Origin: an uncultured Eubacteriales bacterium
GTDB lineage: Bacteria; Bacillota; Clostridia; Lachnospirales; Lachnospiraceae
Direction: 5' to 3'
Length of the DNA stretch: 42,364 nt
Assembly: GCA_900317095.1 (NCBI GenBank)
Contig: ONFL01000097.1
Span: 1 to 42,364 of the forward strand
The notes under the pieces were generated by a model that was not told where the DNA came from, did not search any database, and saw only the letters and a program-made list of their open reading frames with translations. The translations under genes and the position numbers were made by a program. Positions 30,338 to 39,263 of the stretch are shown one piece after another. Numbering within the stretch: the stretch's first letter is position 1; each line of letters opens with the position of its first letter.

Positions 30338-31519
30338 ATGTATGATTTTGACGAAGTAATAGACAGGCGGGGAACCGGTTCCAGCAAATGGGACGGCTTC
30401 GAGGAGCGTTTTCCCGGCCTGGACGTAAGAGGCGCCCTCCCCATGTGGGTGGCCGATATGGATTTCCGATGTCCGGACGAGGTCGTGCAGGCAGTAAAGG
30501 AAAAGGCGGCCCAGGGCATATACGGCTACCCGGCTCCCAGGGGCGAGGCTTTCAACAATGCCGCGGCCGGCTGGCTGCTGAGGCGGGACGGCTGGAATAT
30601 AGACAAAGCCTGGATCGTAGAGACAGCCGGCGTCGTCCCGGCCGTAACCTATGCGGTGCAGGAATTTACAGAGGAAGGGGACGGTGTCATCATCCAGACA
30701 CCGGTATACTATCCGTTTAAGGACCGATGTATTACATATAATAAACGCCGAGCCGTGGAAAATCCTCTTATAGAGGAAAATGGTTATTACAGCATGGATT
30801 TTGAAGACCTGCAGCAGAAGGCAGCCGATCCCGGCACAAAGCTGATGATCCTGTGCAGTCCCCATAATCCGGTGGGACGCGTGTGGACAAGGCAGGAGCT
30901 GGCAGAGGTTTCGCGGATCTGCAGGGAAAACAATGTACTCCTTTTCTCCGACGAGATCCACTCCGACCTGATCATGCCGGGTTACACACACACAACGGCC
31001 GCGCAGGCAGGCGGTGAGGGAAACCTCATCGCGGCCTACGCGCCCAGCAAGACATTTAATCTGGCCGGCATGCGTACGTCCGCCATCATCATACCGGATG
31101 AAAAGATCCGCAGCCGTTTCCAGGCAAGGATCCGCAGGAACGAGGCAGGAGGCAGGAATTTCTTCGGGGAGACCGCCCTTGTGGCAGCCTGGACCTATGG
31201 CGATTCCTACCTGCAGCAGCTGGCAGGATATATCGGCAGAAACCTGGAATATGTCCGCAGCTTTGCACAGGAAAAACTGCAGGGCGTGCGCATAGCCCCT
31301 ACAGAGGGCACCTATTTTGCCTGGGTCGATTTTCGCGGAACGGACCTCAGTGAGAAGCAAATCAATAAAAAGGTCTGCGAAGAGGCAAAGATCGCAGGAG
31401 ACCTGGGAGGCTGGTTCGGCCGCCAGGGCGCCGGCTTCATCCGCCTTAACCTGGCCTGCCCCAGGAGCACGGCAGAGGAAGCCATGCGGCGGCTGGAAAA
31501 AGTATTTCCTAAAAAATAA
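30338..31519 (+). CDS. MalY/PatB family aminotransferase, probable cystathionine beta-lyase
   Basis: This 393-residue PLP enzyme has MWVADMDFRCPDEV, GIYGYPAPRGEAF, SPHNPVGRVWT, FSDEIHSDL and the Schiff-base lysine K238 in APSKTFNLAGMRTSA, all signatures of the MalY/PatB fold-type I group. Members split C-S bonds of cystathionine or cystine, giving homocysteine or H2S/thiocysteine plus pyruvate and ammonia. Its exact substrate is inferred. ATG 30338 with AAGAAGG 8-14 nt upstream is chosen; the open frame extends to 30281 only by overlapping the peptidase gene. It lies just before an amino acid ABC importer, which fits uptake and breakdown of a sulfur amino acid. Confidence 0.92.
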   Translation: MYDFDEVIDRRGTGSSKWDGFEERFPGLDVRGALPMWVADMDFRCPDEVVQAVKEKAAQGIYGYPAPRGEAFNNAAAGWLLRRDGWNIDKAWIVETAGVVPAVTYAVQEFTEEGDGVIIQTPVYYPFKDRCITYNKRRAVENPLIEENGYYSMDFEDLQQKAADPGTKLMILCSPHNPVGRVWTRQELAEVSRICRENNVLLFSDEIHSDLIMPGYTHTTAAQAGGEGNLIAAYAPSKTFNLAGMRTSAIIIPDEKIRSRFQARIRRNEAGGRNFFGETALVAAWTYGDSYLQQLAGYIGRNLEYVRSFAQEKLQGVRIAPTEGTYFAWVDFRGTDLSEKQINKKVCEEAKIAGDLGGWFGRQGAGFIRLNLACPRSTAEEAMRRLEKVFPKK

Positions 31520-31530
31520 CAAGAAATGAA

Positions 31531-31546
31531 GCCGGCAGAAGCCGGC
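31531..31546 (+). other. Short GC hairpin before the binding-protein gene
   Basis: GCCGGC (31531-31536), loop AGAA, GCCGGC (31541-31546), without a T-run. It lies in the 61-nt gap between the lyase and binding-protein genes and may mark an RNA processing or partial stop site. Confidence 0.5.
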
Positions 31547-31580
31547 CGTGAAAAATGTACTGATAATAGGAGAGATAGAT

Positions 31581-32471
31581 ATGAAGAAAAATATAAAGAG
31601 GGTTTTAGCATTTACACTGACAGCCGCGGCGCTCCTGGGAGCGGCAGGATGCGGCGGATCTTCAAAAACTGCGGCGCAGAGCGGGACAGCTGAGTCCGCC
31701 AGTGCCGACAGCCCCCGCCAGGTGCTGATCGGCATCCGCCAGGATCTGTTCCCGACCTCCTATATAGATGAAAAGGGTGAGCCTCAGGGCTATGATATCG
31801 ACATCATCAAAAAGATAGACGAAAAGCTCCCCCAGTATGAATTCACATACGAGGCCGTTTCCCAGGAGGCACTGCTGACAGGTCTGGAGTCCGGCAAGTA
31901 CGCGGCAGCCGTTGCCGGTTTCTATACAAGCGACGAGCGGCAGGAAAAGTATCTCTTCCCTCAGGAACCCATAGGCGGCAACCTGATCGGCCTGCTGGTA
32001 AAGACCAGTGACGCGGACCAGCTGAAAGACCTCGCCTCTCTGGCAAAATCCGGCAAGACGCTGGAGCCCATCGCCAGCACATCGGGAATGTACGGAATCG
32101 TTGTAGAATATAACAAGGAAAACCCTGACAATCAGGTAGACCTGCAGACCTCTGACTGGACAGACGCCTCCGAGCAGTTCAAGTACCTGGAAGAGGGCCG
32201 TTATGACGCGGTCGTTACCAGCCAGAATGTTTACGATCAGATCAAGGACGAGCTCGGTTATGATGACCTGACCCTCAACATTTTCACAGCCATCAAGACC
32301 TGGAGCATGTTCAACAAGTCCGAGACTCAGCTGGCTGCAGACTATGACCAGGCTCTCAAGGAGCTTAAGGATGAAGGCTATATCACAGAAGAGTCCAAGA
32401 AGTACTTCGGCCAGGACATCCTGCCTTACATAGAGGAGCAGGCCGGCGCCGCCGAGAGCGAGAGCAACTGA
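31581..32471 (+). CDS. Amino acid ABC transporter substrate-binding lipoprotein
   Basis: The 296-residue protein has a lipoprotein signal (lipobox LGAAGC) and a type II binding fold: GYDIDIIKKI, YEAVSQEALLTGLESGKYAAAVAGFYTS and SEQFKYLEEGRYDAVVTSQNVY. It captures a polar amino acid outside the cell for the two permeases and ATPase encoded next. Neighbouring MalY/PatB lyase suggests cystine or a related sulfur amino acid (compare the ytm cystine system of B. subtilis), but this is context only. AGGAGAG lies 6 nt before the ATG. It is a different protein from the lysine-riboswitch binding protein at 14.2 kb. Confidence 0.92.
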   Translation: MKKNIKRVLAFTLTAAALLGAAGCGGSSKTAAQSGTAESASADSPRQVLIGIRQDLFPTSYIDEKGEPQGYDIDIIKKIDEKLPQYEFTYEAVSQEALLTGLESGKYAAAVAGFYTSDERQEKYLFPQEPIGGNLIGLLVKTSDADQLKDLASLAKSGKTLEPIASTSGMYGIVVEYNKENPDNQVDLQTSDWTDASEQFKYLEEGRYDAVVTSQNVYDQIKDELGYDDLTLNIFTAIKTWSMFNKSETQLAADYDQALKELKDEGYITEESKKYFGQDILPYIEEQAGAAESESN

Positions 32472-32503
32472 CCCGGGCAGAAAAGGAAGCACCGGATGGT
32501 GAA

Positions 32504-32524
32504 GGCTGCGGAGTCTCCGCAGCC
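32504..32524 (+). other. Intercistronic hairpin after the binding-protein gene
   Basis: GGCTGCGGA (32504-32512) pairs with TCCGCAGCC (32516-32524), followed by GGTTTAT. It is a weak terminator or 3' protector that would let the binding protein be made in excess. Confidence 0.7.
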
Positions 32525-32569
32525 GGTTTATATAAGAAGATAAATAAGAAATAAGGAGGCTTTCCGGCA

Positions 32570-33241
32570 GTGAAAATTACTGATATCCTGATCAAACTGA
32601 TTCCCTTTATCCCCAGGACCCTGCTGATGGCAGGCGCCTCGCTGGGGCTGGGCCTGGTCTTCGGAAGCCTCCTGGCGGCTATGAAGCTGTCCAGGTTCGT
32701 GGTTCTGAAAAAGATTGCGGAGATTTTTACTACATTTGTTCGCTGTACGCCGACCATGGTCCTGCTTTTCCTGTGTTACTACGGCCTGCCCCTGCTCTTT
32801 GCCCATATCGGCATAGACATTTCCGGCGGCAGTAAGACCGGCTTTTCCATCACGGCGCTGACGATCTTCGCTTCCGGCATACTTTCCGAGATCATACGGC
32901 CGGCTTATCTGTCCGTTCCCAAAGGTCAGCTGGAGGCGGCCATGACCGTGGGACTGACGAAATTTCAGGCCATGACCCATATCATAATCCCGCAGACCAT
33001 CTTCGTGGCCCTGCCCAACATCGGCAACATGGCCATTTCCCTGGTCCAGGAATCCTCGCTGGCTTATCTGATCGGCGTGATAGATGTCATGGGCCAGGCA
33101 AAGGTTATAAACAGCATCAGCTCCGGCCTGCACATCATCCCCATTTATTTCGCGGTTTCTATTATTTGCTGGCTGATTTCCCTTGCCATAGGCAGAGGCA
33201 TTGACGTCTGGACATTCCGGGCGGGAAAGGTTCTCCGGTGA
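32570..33241 (+). CDS. Amino acid ABC transporter permease, first subunit
   Basis: The 223-residue HisM/HisQ-type permease has about five membrane helices and the EAA coupling loop PKGQLEAAMTVGLTKFQAMTHIIIPQ. It starts with GTG at 32570, with AAGGAGG 10 nt upstream. Together with the second permease it should form a heterodimeric channel, unlike the single-permease lysine importer elsewhere in this window. It is followed within 4 nt by the second permease gene. Confidence 0.93.
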   Translation: MKITDILIKLIPFIPRTLLMAGASLGLGLVFGSLLAAMKLSRFVVLKKIAEIFTTFVRCTPTMVLLFLCYYGLPLLFAHIGIDISGGSKTGFSITALTIFASGILSEIIRPAYLSVPKGQLEAAMTVGLTKFQAMTHIIIPQTIFVALPNIGNMAISLVQESSLAYLIGVIDVMGQAKVINSISSGLHIIPIYFAVSIICWLISLAIGRGIDVWTFRAGKVLR

Positions 33242-33245
33242 TCGT

Positions 33246-33995
33246 ATGGATCTTGATCTTGAATTTCTCTGGACAAATCTGGGAGAAGCGGTCCGGGGCA
33301 TCCCCACGACCCTGGCCATCATCGGCGTGGCGATGGCGATCGGCATCCCGCTGGCCTTTTTCATCGCCCTGGCCAGACTCAATCATATAAAAGTGCTGAG
33401 TCCCATTTTGACCCTTATTATTTCCTTCCTCAGGGGTACGCCGATGATGGTGCAGATTTTTCTGGTCTACAACGGCATGCCCCTGCTTTTGAAGGCAGTA
33501 ACGGGACCGGATTTCGACGTCTACTCTGTTCCGCCCATACTCTACGCCTTCCTGGTATTTGCCCTGAACGCGTCTGCGGCCTACTCGGAAATGTGGAAGG
33601 CAGGCCTGAGTTCCGTAGGGCCCAGGCAGCTGGAAGCGGCCCAGACGGTGGGCCTGTCCGGACCCCAGGCTTACTGGCATATTATCATTCCCCAGGCGGT
33701 CAACGTATCCCTGCCCAGCTTCTGCTCTTCAACCCTGACCATGCTGAAAAATACCTCTCTGGTATTTGTTATGACAGTCATGGATATCACGGCAAGGGCC
33801 AAGGTGGCGGCAGGACTGGAGTATAAATATGTAGAAGGATATCTGGACATGTTCCTGGTCTATCTGGTCGTCTGCTCCCTGATAGAGCTTGCCTTTAAGC
33901 TCATAGAGAAGAAAATGCGCAGGTATCAGACAGACAGCGCGAAAAATGGTAAGGCAGGCAGCGGGCAGGCCGGAAAGGTAAAGGCGGCAGTATGA
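33246..33995 (+). CDS. Amino acid ABC transporter permease, second subunit
   Basis: The 249-residue permease shows five membrane helices and the EAA loop [30 protein letters not shown] 33246 is chosen as the first start after the previous stop (4-nt gap). No good ribosome site is visible, so translation is probably coupled to the first permease. The open frame upstream to 33201 only overlaps that gene. Its TGA overlaps the ATPase start by 4 nt (ATGA). The last 20 residues form a basic, Gly/Lys/Ala-rich tail. Confidence 0.92.
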   Translation: MDLDLEFLWTNLGEAVRGIPTTLAIIGVAMAIGIPLAFFIALARLNHIKVLSPILTLIISFLRGTPMMVQIFLVYNGMPLLLKAVTGPDFDVYSVPPILYAFLVFALNASAAYSEMWKAGLSSVGPRQLEAAQTVGLSGPQAYWHIIIPQAVNVSLPSFCSSTLTMLKNTSLVFVMTVMDITARAKVAAGLEYKYVEGYLDMFLVYLVVCSLIELAFKLIEKKMRRYQTDSAKNGKAGSGQAGKVKAAV

Positions 33996-34750
33996 TTCAG
34001 TTCAGAAATGTAAAAAAGGCATTCGGGGACAACGAGGTCCTCAAAGGCATAAATATGGATGTAAACAAGGGCGACGTCATCGTCATCCTGGGCCCCTCCG
34101 GGTCCGGGAAAACGACATTTCTCCGCTGCCTGTGCATGCTGGATAAGGCAGACGACGGTCAGTGGATAGAGAACGGGAAGACCCTGCACCTGCATAACGC
34201 TTCCCGCCAGGAGGTAAGGGAGCTGCGGCAGAAAACAGGTTTTGTTTTCCAGAACTATAACCTGTTCGCCAATAAGACCGTGCTGGAGAATCTGATGATC
34301 GGTCTGACCATAGGGCATAAGGTCCCCCAGGACGAGGCCCGGAGCAGAGCTATCAAGGCCCTGGCCCAGGTCGGCATGCTGGAGAAGGCGGGTGCCTATC
34401 CCAATTCCCTTTCGGGCGGCCAGCAGCAGCGGGTGGGCATTGCCCGGGCCGTCGTGCTCAACCCGGAAGTCATATTCTTCGATGAACCGACATCAGCCCT
34501 CGATCCAGAGCTGGTCGGCGGCGTCCTCGATGTCATGAAGGATCTGGCCAGGACCGGCATCACCATGATCGTGGTTACTCATGAGATCGCCTTTGCAAAG
34601 GAGGCGGCATCCCGCGTCGTATTCATGGACGGCGGCGTGGTCGTCGAGGAAGGCCTGCCCAAAGACATCCTGGCGGCGCCGAAGGAAGAGCGGACCCGTA
34701 AATTCCTGGCCCGGATCATTCCGGAAATGGCGACAGAATATTACATATAA
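33992..34750 (+). CDS. Amino acid ABC transporter ATP-binding protein
   Basis: The 252-residue ATPase has Walker [10 protein letters not shown], signature LSGGQQQR, Walker [15 protein letters not shown] and the switch histidine in VVTHEI. It powers the importer formed by the two preceding permeases. The start overlaps the permease gene (ATGA). Sequence differs clearly from the lysine-linked ATPase at 12.5 kb, so this is a separate system and not a recent copy. Confidence 0.95.
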   Translation: MIQFRNVKKAFGDNEVLKGINMDVNKGDVIVILGPSGSGKTTFLRCLCMLDKADDGQWIENGKTLHLHNASRQEVRELRQKTGFVFQNYNLFANKTVLENLMIGLTIGHKVPQDEARSRAIKALAQVGMLEKAGAYPNSLSGGQQQRVGIARAVVLNPEVIFFDEPTSALDPELVGGVLDVMKDLARTGITMIVVTHEIAFAKEAASRVVFMDGGVVVEEGLPKDILAAPKEERTRKFLARIIPEMATEYYI

Positions 34751-34797
34751 AAACATGCTGCATTTTTGTGGGATTTCAGGCAAAAAGGAGGCAGACC

Positions 34798-35706
34798 ATG
34801 ACGCTCCAGCAGCTTAAATATATCATCCAGGTCTCGGAGTCAGAATCCCTGACCCAGGCTTCGCAGAAGCTTTACATTTCCCAGCCCACTCTTTCCATGG
34901 CTATCCAGGATGTGGAGAGGGAGCTGGGTATTACCATATTCCGCCGCGGCCGCCGCGGCATTGCCCTGACTCCTGACGGGGCAGAGTTTATAGCCTATGC
35001 CCGCCAGGTTCTCCAGCAGATGGAGCTGCTTCAGGATCGCTTCAGCAGGCAGAAAGGCCGCCGCAGCCGGCTGGTCATCTCCAGCCATCACTATACGTTC
35101 ACGGCAAATGCCTTTGCCCGCATGATCCGCGATTTCCCGGGGAAGGAGTACGAATTCATCCTCAACGAGACACAGACCGTGCAGATCATCCGCGATGTCC
35201 GCAGCCACTTCAGCGACCTGGGCATCCTCTATATCAGCAGCGGCAACAGTTCTGTGATCCGGGGAGAGCTGCACAGCAGCCGTCTTTCCTTTCATGAACT
35301 GGTCCGGGTCCGGCCCCATGTTTTCCTGAGCCGGGACCATCCCCTGGCAGGGCGGACCAGCCTGACATTCCAGGATCTGCAGCCTTATCCCAGACTGAAC
35401 TATCTGCAGGGCCGATACGCGTCGGCTTATTTTGCTGAGGAGATGTTCAGCTCCCGTTACTGCGCCAAACAGATCCGGGCTTCTGACCAGGCAGTCCTGC
35501 TGAAGGCCATGCTGGCGGCAGACGGCTATATGATCTCCAGCGGCATTTCAAAGGATGACTCTTATTTCAGCCAGATCACGGCGGTTCCCCTGCAGACGGA
35601 AGAAGAGATGAGCATCGGTTATGTGCTGGACGAGAAGACTGCTCCTGCAGAGCTGACAGAAACATTTATAAAGTACCTGCAGGAGGAGATCGCACAGAGG
35701 TCCTGA
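34798..35706 (+). CDS. LysR family transcriptional regulator
   Basis: The 302-residue protein has an N-terminal winged helix-turn-helix (LKYIIQVSESESLTQASQKLYISQPTLSMAIQDVERELG, residues about 5-44) and a C-terminal effector domain (about 90-295). AAAGGAGG lies 7-14 nt before ATG 34798; the frame is open 30 nt further, but without a ribosome site. It follows the ABC ATPase gene by 47 nt in the same direction, so it may be co-transcribed with the transporter it controls. LysR regulators of cystine and methionine use in Firmicutes (YtlI, CysL) respond to sulfur metabolites; that effector is a guess. Confidence 0.9.
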   Translation: MTLQQLKYIIQVSESESLTQASQKLYISQPTLSMAIQDVERELGITIFRRGRRGIALTPDGAEFIAYARQVLQQMELLQDRFSRQKGRRSRLVISSHHYTFTANAFARMIRDFPGKEYEFILNETQTVQIIRDVRSHFSDLGILYISSGNSSVIRGELHSSRLSFHELVRVRPHVFLSRDHPLAGRTSLTFQDLQPYPRLNYLQGRYASAYFAEEMFSSRYCAKQIRASDQAVLLKAMLAADGYMISSGISKDDSYFSQITAVPLQTEEEMSIGYVLDEKTAPAELTETFIKYLQEEIAQRS

Positions 35707-35756
35707 CTTTCAGGGCCTTTTTGTGTCTTTTCATGTCCTGGCTGGGGAAAATATCA

Positions 35757-35784
35757 TTGACAGAAATTTTCAGTCGGTTATAAT
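35757..35784 (+). promoter_or_regulatory. Consensus promoter of ileS
   Basis: TTGACA (35757-35762), 16 nt, TATAAT (35779-35784): both hexamers are perfect. Transcription should start near 35791, at the head of the T-box leader. Confidence 0.9.
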
Positions 35785-35790
35785 AAAGAG

Positions 35791-36048
35791 CAAAGGCTTT
35801 GAAGGAGACAGTACTTCTGCAGGAAAGGCGAAGAGAACCGGCGGCTGGTGTAAGCCGGGGCGAGTAGGGCAGACAGGAAGATCACTCCCGAGCTGCAGGC
35901 TGAAGAGGGCGTCTGTATATGGAGACTGACCAGTAAGCCGGGCCGGCTTTTCCGTCCGTTATCGGGAACGCATATAGTAGTATGCTGAAATAGGTGGTAA
36001 TGACAGAGCACGCGCATTCCTAGTTCAGGGGATCGCGTGCTCTTTTTT
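35791..36048 (+). ncRNA. T-box leader, isoleucine type
   Basis: The leader has a distal stem I motif close to the T-box consensus (AGAGAACCGGCGGCTGGTG at 35832-35850). An ATC isoleucine codon in the specifier position follows (GAAG-ATC-ACTCCCGAGC, ATC at 35881-35883), and then the T-box bulge AGGTGGTAA (35992-36000), whose TGGT would pair with the tRNA ACCA end. Uncharged tRNA-Ile should favour readthrough into ileS. The part after TGGT departs from the usual ACCGCG sequence, matching a changed terminator arm. Confidence 0.9.
36005..36048 (+). terminator. T-box regulated terminator before ileS
   Basis: AGAGCACGCG (36005-36014) pairs with CGCGTGCTCT (36034-36043), followed by a T-run to 36048. 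The ileS ribosome site starts one base later. Confidence 0.9.
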
Positions 36049-36063
36049 AGGAGGTAAGGTAAA

Positions 36064-39000
36064 GTGTACGACAAAGTCGCCGCCAACCAGGACTTCGTCT
36101 CCCGTGAGGAGAAGGTTCTTAAGTTCTGGAAGGACAATTCAATTTTCGAAGAGAGTATGAAGGAGAGGGAGAATAACCAGGAATACATGTGGTATGAGGG
36201 CCCTCCGACTGCCAACGGCAAGCCCCACATCGGCCACGTCCTGACCCGTGTTGTCAAGGACGTCGTTCTCCGTTTCCATGCCATGGAAGGTTATAATGTT
36301 CCCCGCCGGGCCGGCTGGGACACCCACGGACTGCCGGTCGAGATAGAGGTCGAGAAGAAGCTGGGTCTGGACGGCAAGGATCAGATCGAGAAGTACGGCA
36401 TTGAGCCCTTCATCAAGCAGTGCAAGGAGAGCGTGTGGAAGTACAAGGGCATGTGGGAGCAGTTCTCCGACGCCGTCGGTTTCTGGGCTGACCTGGACAA
36501 TGCCTATGTAACATACCGCAATCCCTACATTGAGTCCGAATGGTGGGCCTTAAAGCAGATCTGGGACAAGGGCCTGCTCTACAAGGGCTACCGGGTCGTT
36601 CCCTACTGCCCCCGCTGCGGCACCCCTCTGTCCAGCCATGAGGTAGCCCAGGGCTACAAGGCTCTGACCGAGAAGTCCGCCATCGTCCGTTTCCAGGTAA
36701 AGGGAGCAGACGAATATTTCCTGGCATGGACCACAACTCCCTGGACCCTGGCTTCCAACACCGCCCTCTGCGTGAACCCCAAGGAGGAATACTGCAAGGT
36801 AAAGGCAGCCGACGGCTATACATACATCCTGGCAAAAGCCCTGCTGGACACCGTTCTGGGAAGTCTGGCAAAGGATGGACAGCCGGCCTATGAGATCCTC
36901 GACACCTGCGTCGGCAAGGATATGGAGTACATGGAATACGTTCCCCTTTTCCAGTGCGCGCAGGACAGAGCAGACAAGGCGCATAAGAAGGCATTTTTCG
37001 TAACCTGTGATAACTATGTTACTATGACAGACGGTACCGGTATCGTACATATCGCTCCTGCCTTTGGTGAGGACGATGCCCGCATCGGCCGCGACTACGA
37101 CCTGCCTCTGATCCAGTTCGTCGATGAGAAGGGCCGCATGAGCGAGGAGACGCCCTTCGCCGGCATGCGCTGCAAGCCCTCTGAACATGAGCTGGAGCAG
37201 GATCCGCCGGCCATCAGCGCCGATCCTGAGGTTCTCAAGTATCTGGAAGAGAAGGGCCAGCTCTTCTCAGCACCGGTATTCACCCATGACTATCCCCACT
37301 GCTGGCGCTGCGACACCCCGCTGCTTTACTATGCCCGTGAGTCCTGGTTTATAAAGATGACCGCCGTCCGCGACGACCTTGTCCGCAACAACAAGACGGT
37401 CAACTGGTATCCGGCCAGCATCGGCACCGGCCGTTTCGGCAAATGGCTGGAGAATATCCAGGACTGGGATATCGGCAGAAACCGTTACTGGGGCACCCCG
37501 CTTAATGTCTGGGAGTGCAAAGAATGCGGACACATGGAAAGCATCGGCTCCATCGCCGAGCTGCAGGAAAAGTCCGACAACTGCCCGGCTGACATTGAGC
37601 TGCACAGGCCTTATCTGGACAGCGTGACCATAAAGTGCCCGCACTGCGGCAAGCCCATGCACAGGGTTCCCGAGGTTATAGACTGCTGGTTCGATTCCGG
37701 CTCCATGCCCTTCGCCCAGCTGCACTATCCTTTTGAAAATCAGGAGCTCTTCAAGCAGCAGTTCCCGGCTGACTTTATCACAGAGGCTGTTGACCAGACA
37801 AGAGGCTGGTTCTACTCCCTGATGGCCATTTCCACCCTGATCTTCAACTGTGCTCCTTACAGAAACTGCATCAGCATGGGCCACGTTCTGGACGGAAACG
37901 GACAGAAGATGAGCAAGTCCAAGGGCAATGCCGTAGATCCCATGGAAGCCCTGAAGAAGTACGGCGCAGACGCCATCCGCTGGTATTTCTGCTCCAACTC
38001 CGCACCCTGGCTGCCCAGCCGTTTCCATGAAAAGGCAGTGCTGGAGGGCCGCAGCAAGTTCATCGGAACGCTGTATAATACTTATGCCTTCTATGTACTT
38101 TATGCAGAGATTGACAAATTCGATCCTACAAAGTATAAACTGGAGTATGACAAGCTGCCTGTTATGGACAAATGGATCCTTTCCCGGCTGACCAGCACTG
38201 CTGCCGGCATAAAGGATGACATGGATCACTACAAGATCCAGGAGACCACAAAGCTCATGCAGGATTTCGTTGACGACCTGTCCAACTGGTATCTGCGCCG
38301 GAGCCGGAGCCGTTTCTGGGCTAAGGGAATGGAGCAGGACAAGATCAACGCCTACATGACCCTTTATACGGTGCTTGTCGACTTCTGCAAGGTCAGTGCC
38401 TTCATGATCCCCTTCATGACAGAAGAGATCTACCACAACATTGTTGTAAATGCAGATCCTTCCGCTCCCAAGAGCATCCACCTGTGCGACCTGCCGCAGA
38501 TTCATGAGGACTGGGTAGACGCAGACCTGGAGGAAAATATGAAGAACGTCCTGCACATCGTCGTACAGGGCCGGGCATGCAGAAACGCTGCCAATATCAA
38601 GAACCGCCAGCCTCTTGGCAAGATGTATGTGAAAGCTTCTTTTGAGCTTAGCGAATTCTATAAGGAGATCATCGAGAACGAGCTGAACATCAAGGAAGTG
38701 CTTTTCACAGACGACGTAAGCATGTTCACCACCTACACATTTAAGCCCCAGCTGCGCACAGTCGGACCCAAGTACGGCAAGAAGCTGAACTTCATCCGCA
38801 ATTACCTGACCAATCTGGACGGCAACGCAGCTATGGCGGAACTGAAGGCAAAGGGTGCTCTGTCCTTTGACGCGGAGGGCGTTCCGGTCGAACTGACCGA
38901 GGAGGACCTGCTCATAGACAGCGCACAGATGCCCGGTTTCGTAGCCGATACCGAGTACGATACCACTGTTGTCATCGACACAAACCTGACCGAAGAGCTG

Positions 39001-39261
39001 ATAGAAGAAGGCTTTGTCCGCGAGGTCATCTCCAAGATCCAGACCATGCGTAAGGAAGCCGGCTTTGAGGTCATGGACCGCATCCATGTATACCTTACCG
39101 GAAGCGATAAGGTTAAGGCGGTCGTCGCTGCCAACAAAGACCAGATCAGCCGGGAAGTCCTGGCAAATGATTTCACCTGCGACACGATGGATGGATACAG
39201 CAAAGAGTGGAACCTCAACGGCGAAGCCGTTGCCCTCGGAGTCAAAAAGGAGAATGCATAA
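36064..39261 (+). CDS. ileS: Isoleucyl-tRNA synthetase, type 2-like
   Basis: The 1065-residue enzyme charges tRNA-Ile. HIGH is at 55-58 (GKPHIGHV) and KMSKS at about 615-619 (QKMSKSKGN), with a zinc-binding CPRCGTPL and the editing domain between them (TTTPWTLASNTAL, THGLPVE before). There is no C-terminal zinc finger and the length exceeds the about 930 residues of the common bacterial type, which fits the longer type 2 class associated with mupirocin tolerance. The GTG start at 36064 is chosen because AGGAGG (36049-36054) lies 9 nt upstream. Expression is under the isoleucine T-box. glgP begins 2 nt after the stop. Confidence 0.96.
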   Translation: MYDKVAANQDFVSREEKVLKFWKDNSIFEESMKERENNQEYMWYEGPPTANGKPHIGHVLTRVVKDVVLRFHAMEGYNVPRRAGWDTHGLPVEIEVEKKLGLDGKDQIEKYGIEPFIKQCKESVWKYKGMWEQFSDAVGFWADLDNAYVTYRNPYIESEWWALKQIWDKGLLYKGYRVVPYCPRCGTPLSSHEVAQGYKALTEKSAIVRFQVKGADEYFLAWTTTPWTLASNTALCVNPKEEYCKVKAADGYTYILAKALLDTVLGSLAKDGQPAYEILDTCVGKDMEYMEYVPLFQCAQDRADKAHKKAFFVTCDNYVTMTDGTGIVHIAPAFGEDDARIGRDYDLPLIQFVDEKGRMSEETPFAGMRCKPSEHELEQDPPAISADPEVLKYLEEKGQLFSAPVFTHDYPHCWRCDTPLLYYARESWFIKMTAVRDDLVRNNKTVNWYPASIGTGRFGKWLENIQDWDIGRNRYWGTPLNVWECKECGHMESIGSIAELQEKSDNCPADIELHRPYLDSVTIKCPHCGKPMHRVPEVIDCWFDSGSMPFAQLHYPFENQELFKQQFPADFITEAVDQTRGWFYSLMAISTLIFNCAPYRNCISMGHVLDGNGQKMSKSKGNAVDPMEALKKYGADAIRWYFCSNSAPWLPSRFHEKAVLEGRSKFIGTLYNTYAFYVLYAEIDKFDPTKYKLEYDKLPVMDKWILSRLTSTAAGIKDDMDHYKIQETTKLMQDFVDDLSNWYLRRSRSRFWAKGMEQDKINAYMTLYTVLVDFCKVSAFMIPFMTEEIYHNIVVNADPSAPKSIHLCDLPQIHEDWVDADLEENMKNVLHIVVQGRACRNAANIKNRQPLGKMYVKASFELSEFYKEIIENELNIKEVLFTDDVSMFTTYTFKPQLRTVGPKYGKKLNFIRNYLTNLDGNAAMAELKAKGALSFDAEGVPVELTEEDLLIDSAQMPGFVADTEYDTTVVIDTNLTEELIEEGFVREVISKIQTMRKEAGFEVMDRIHVYLTGSDKVKAVVAANKDQISREVLANDFTCDTMDGYSKEWNLNGEAVALGVKKENA

Positions 39262-39263
39262 GA

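Noticed and set aside
37267..39087. Minus-strand open frame of 606 codons opposite ileS
   Set aside because: Same reason: antisense of a certain gene, with no ribosome site or recognisable domain.
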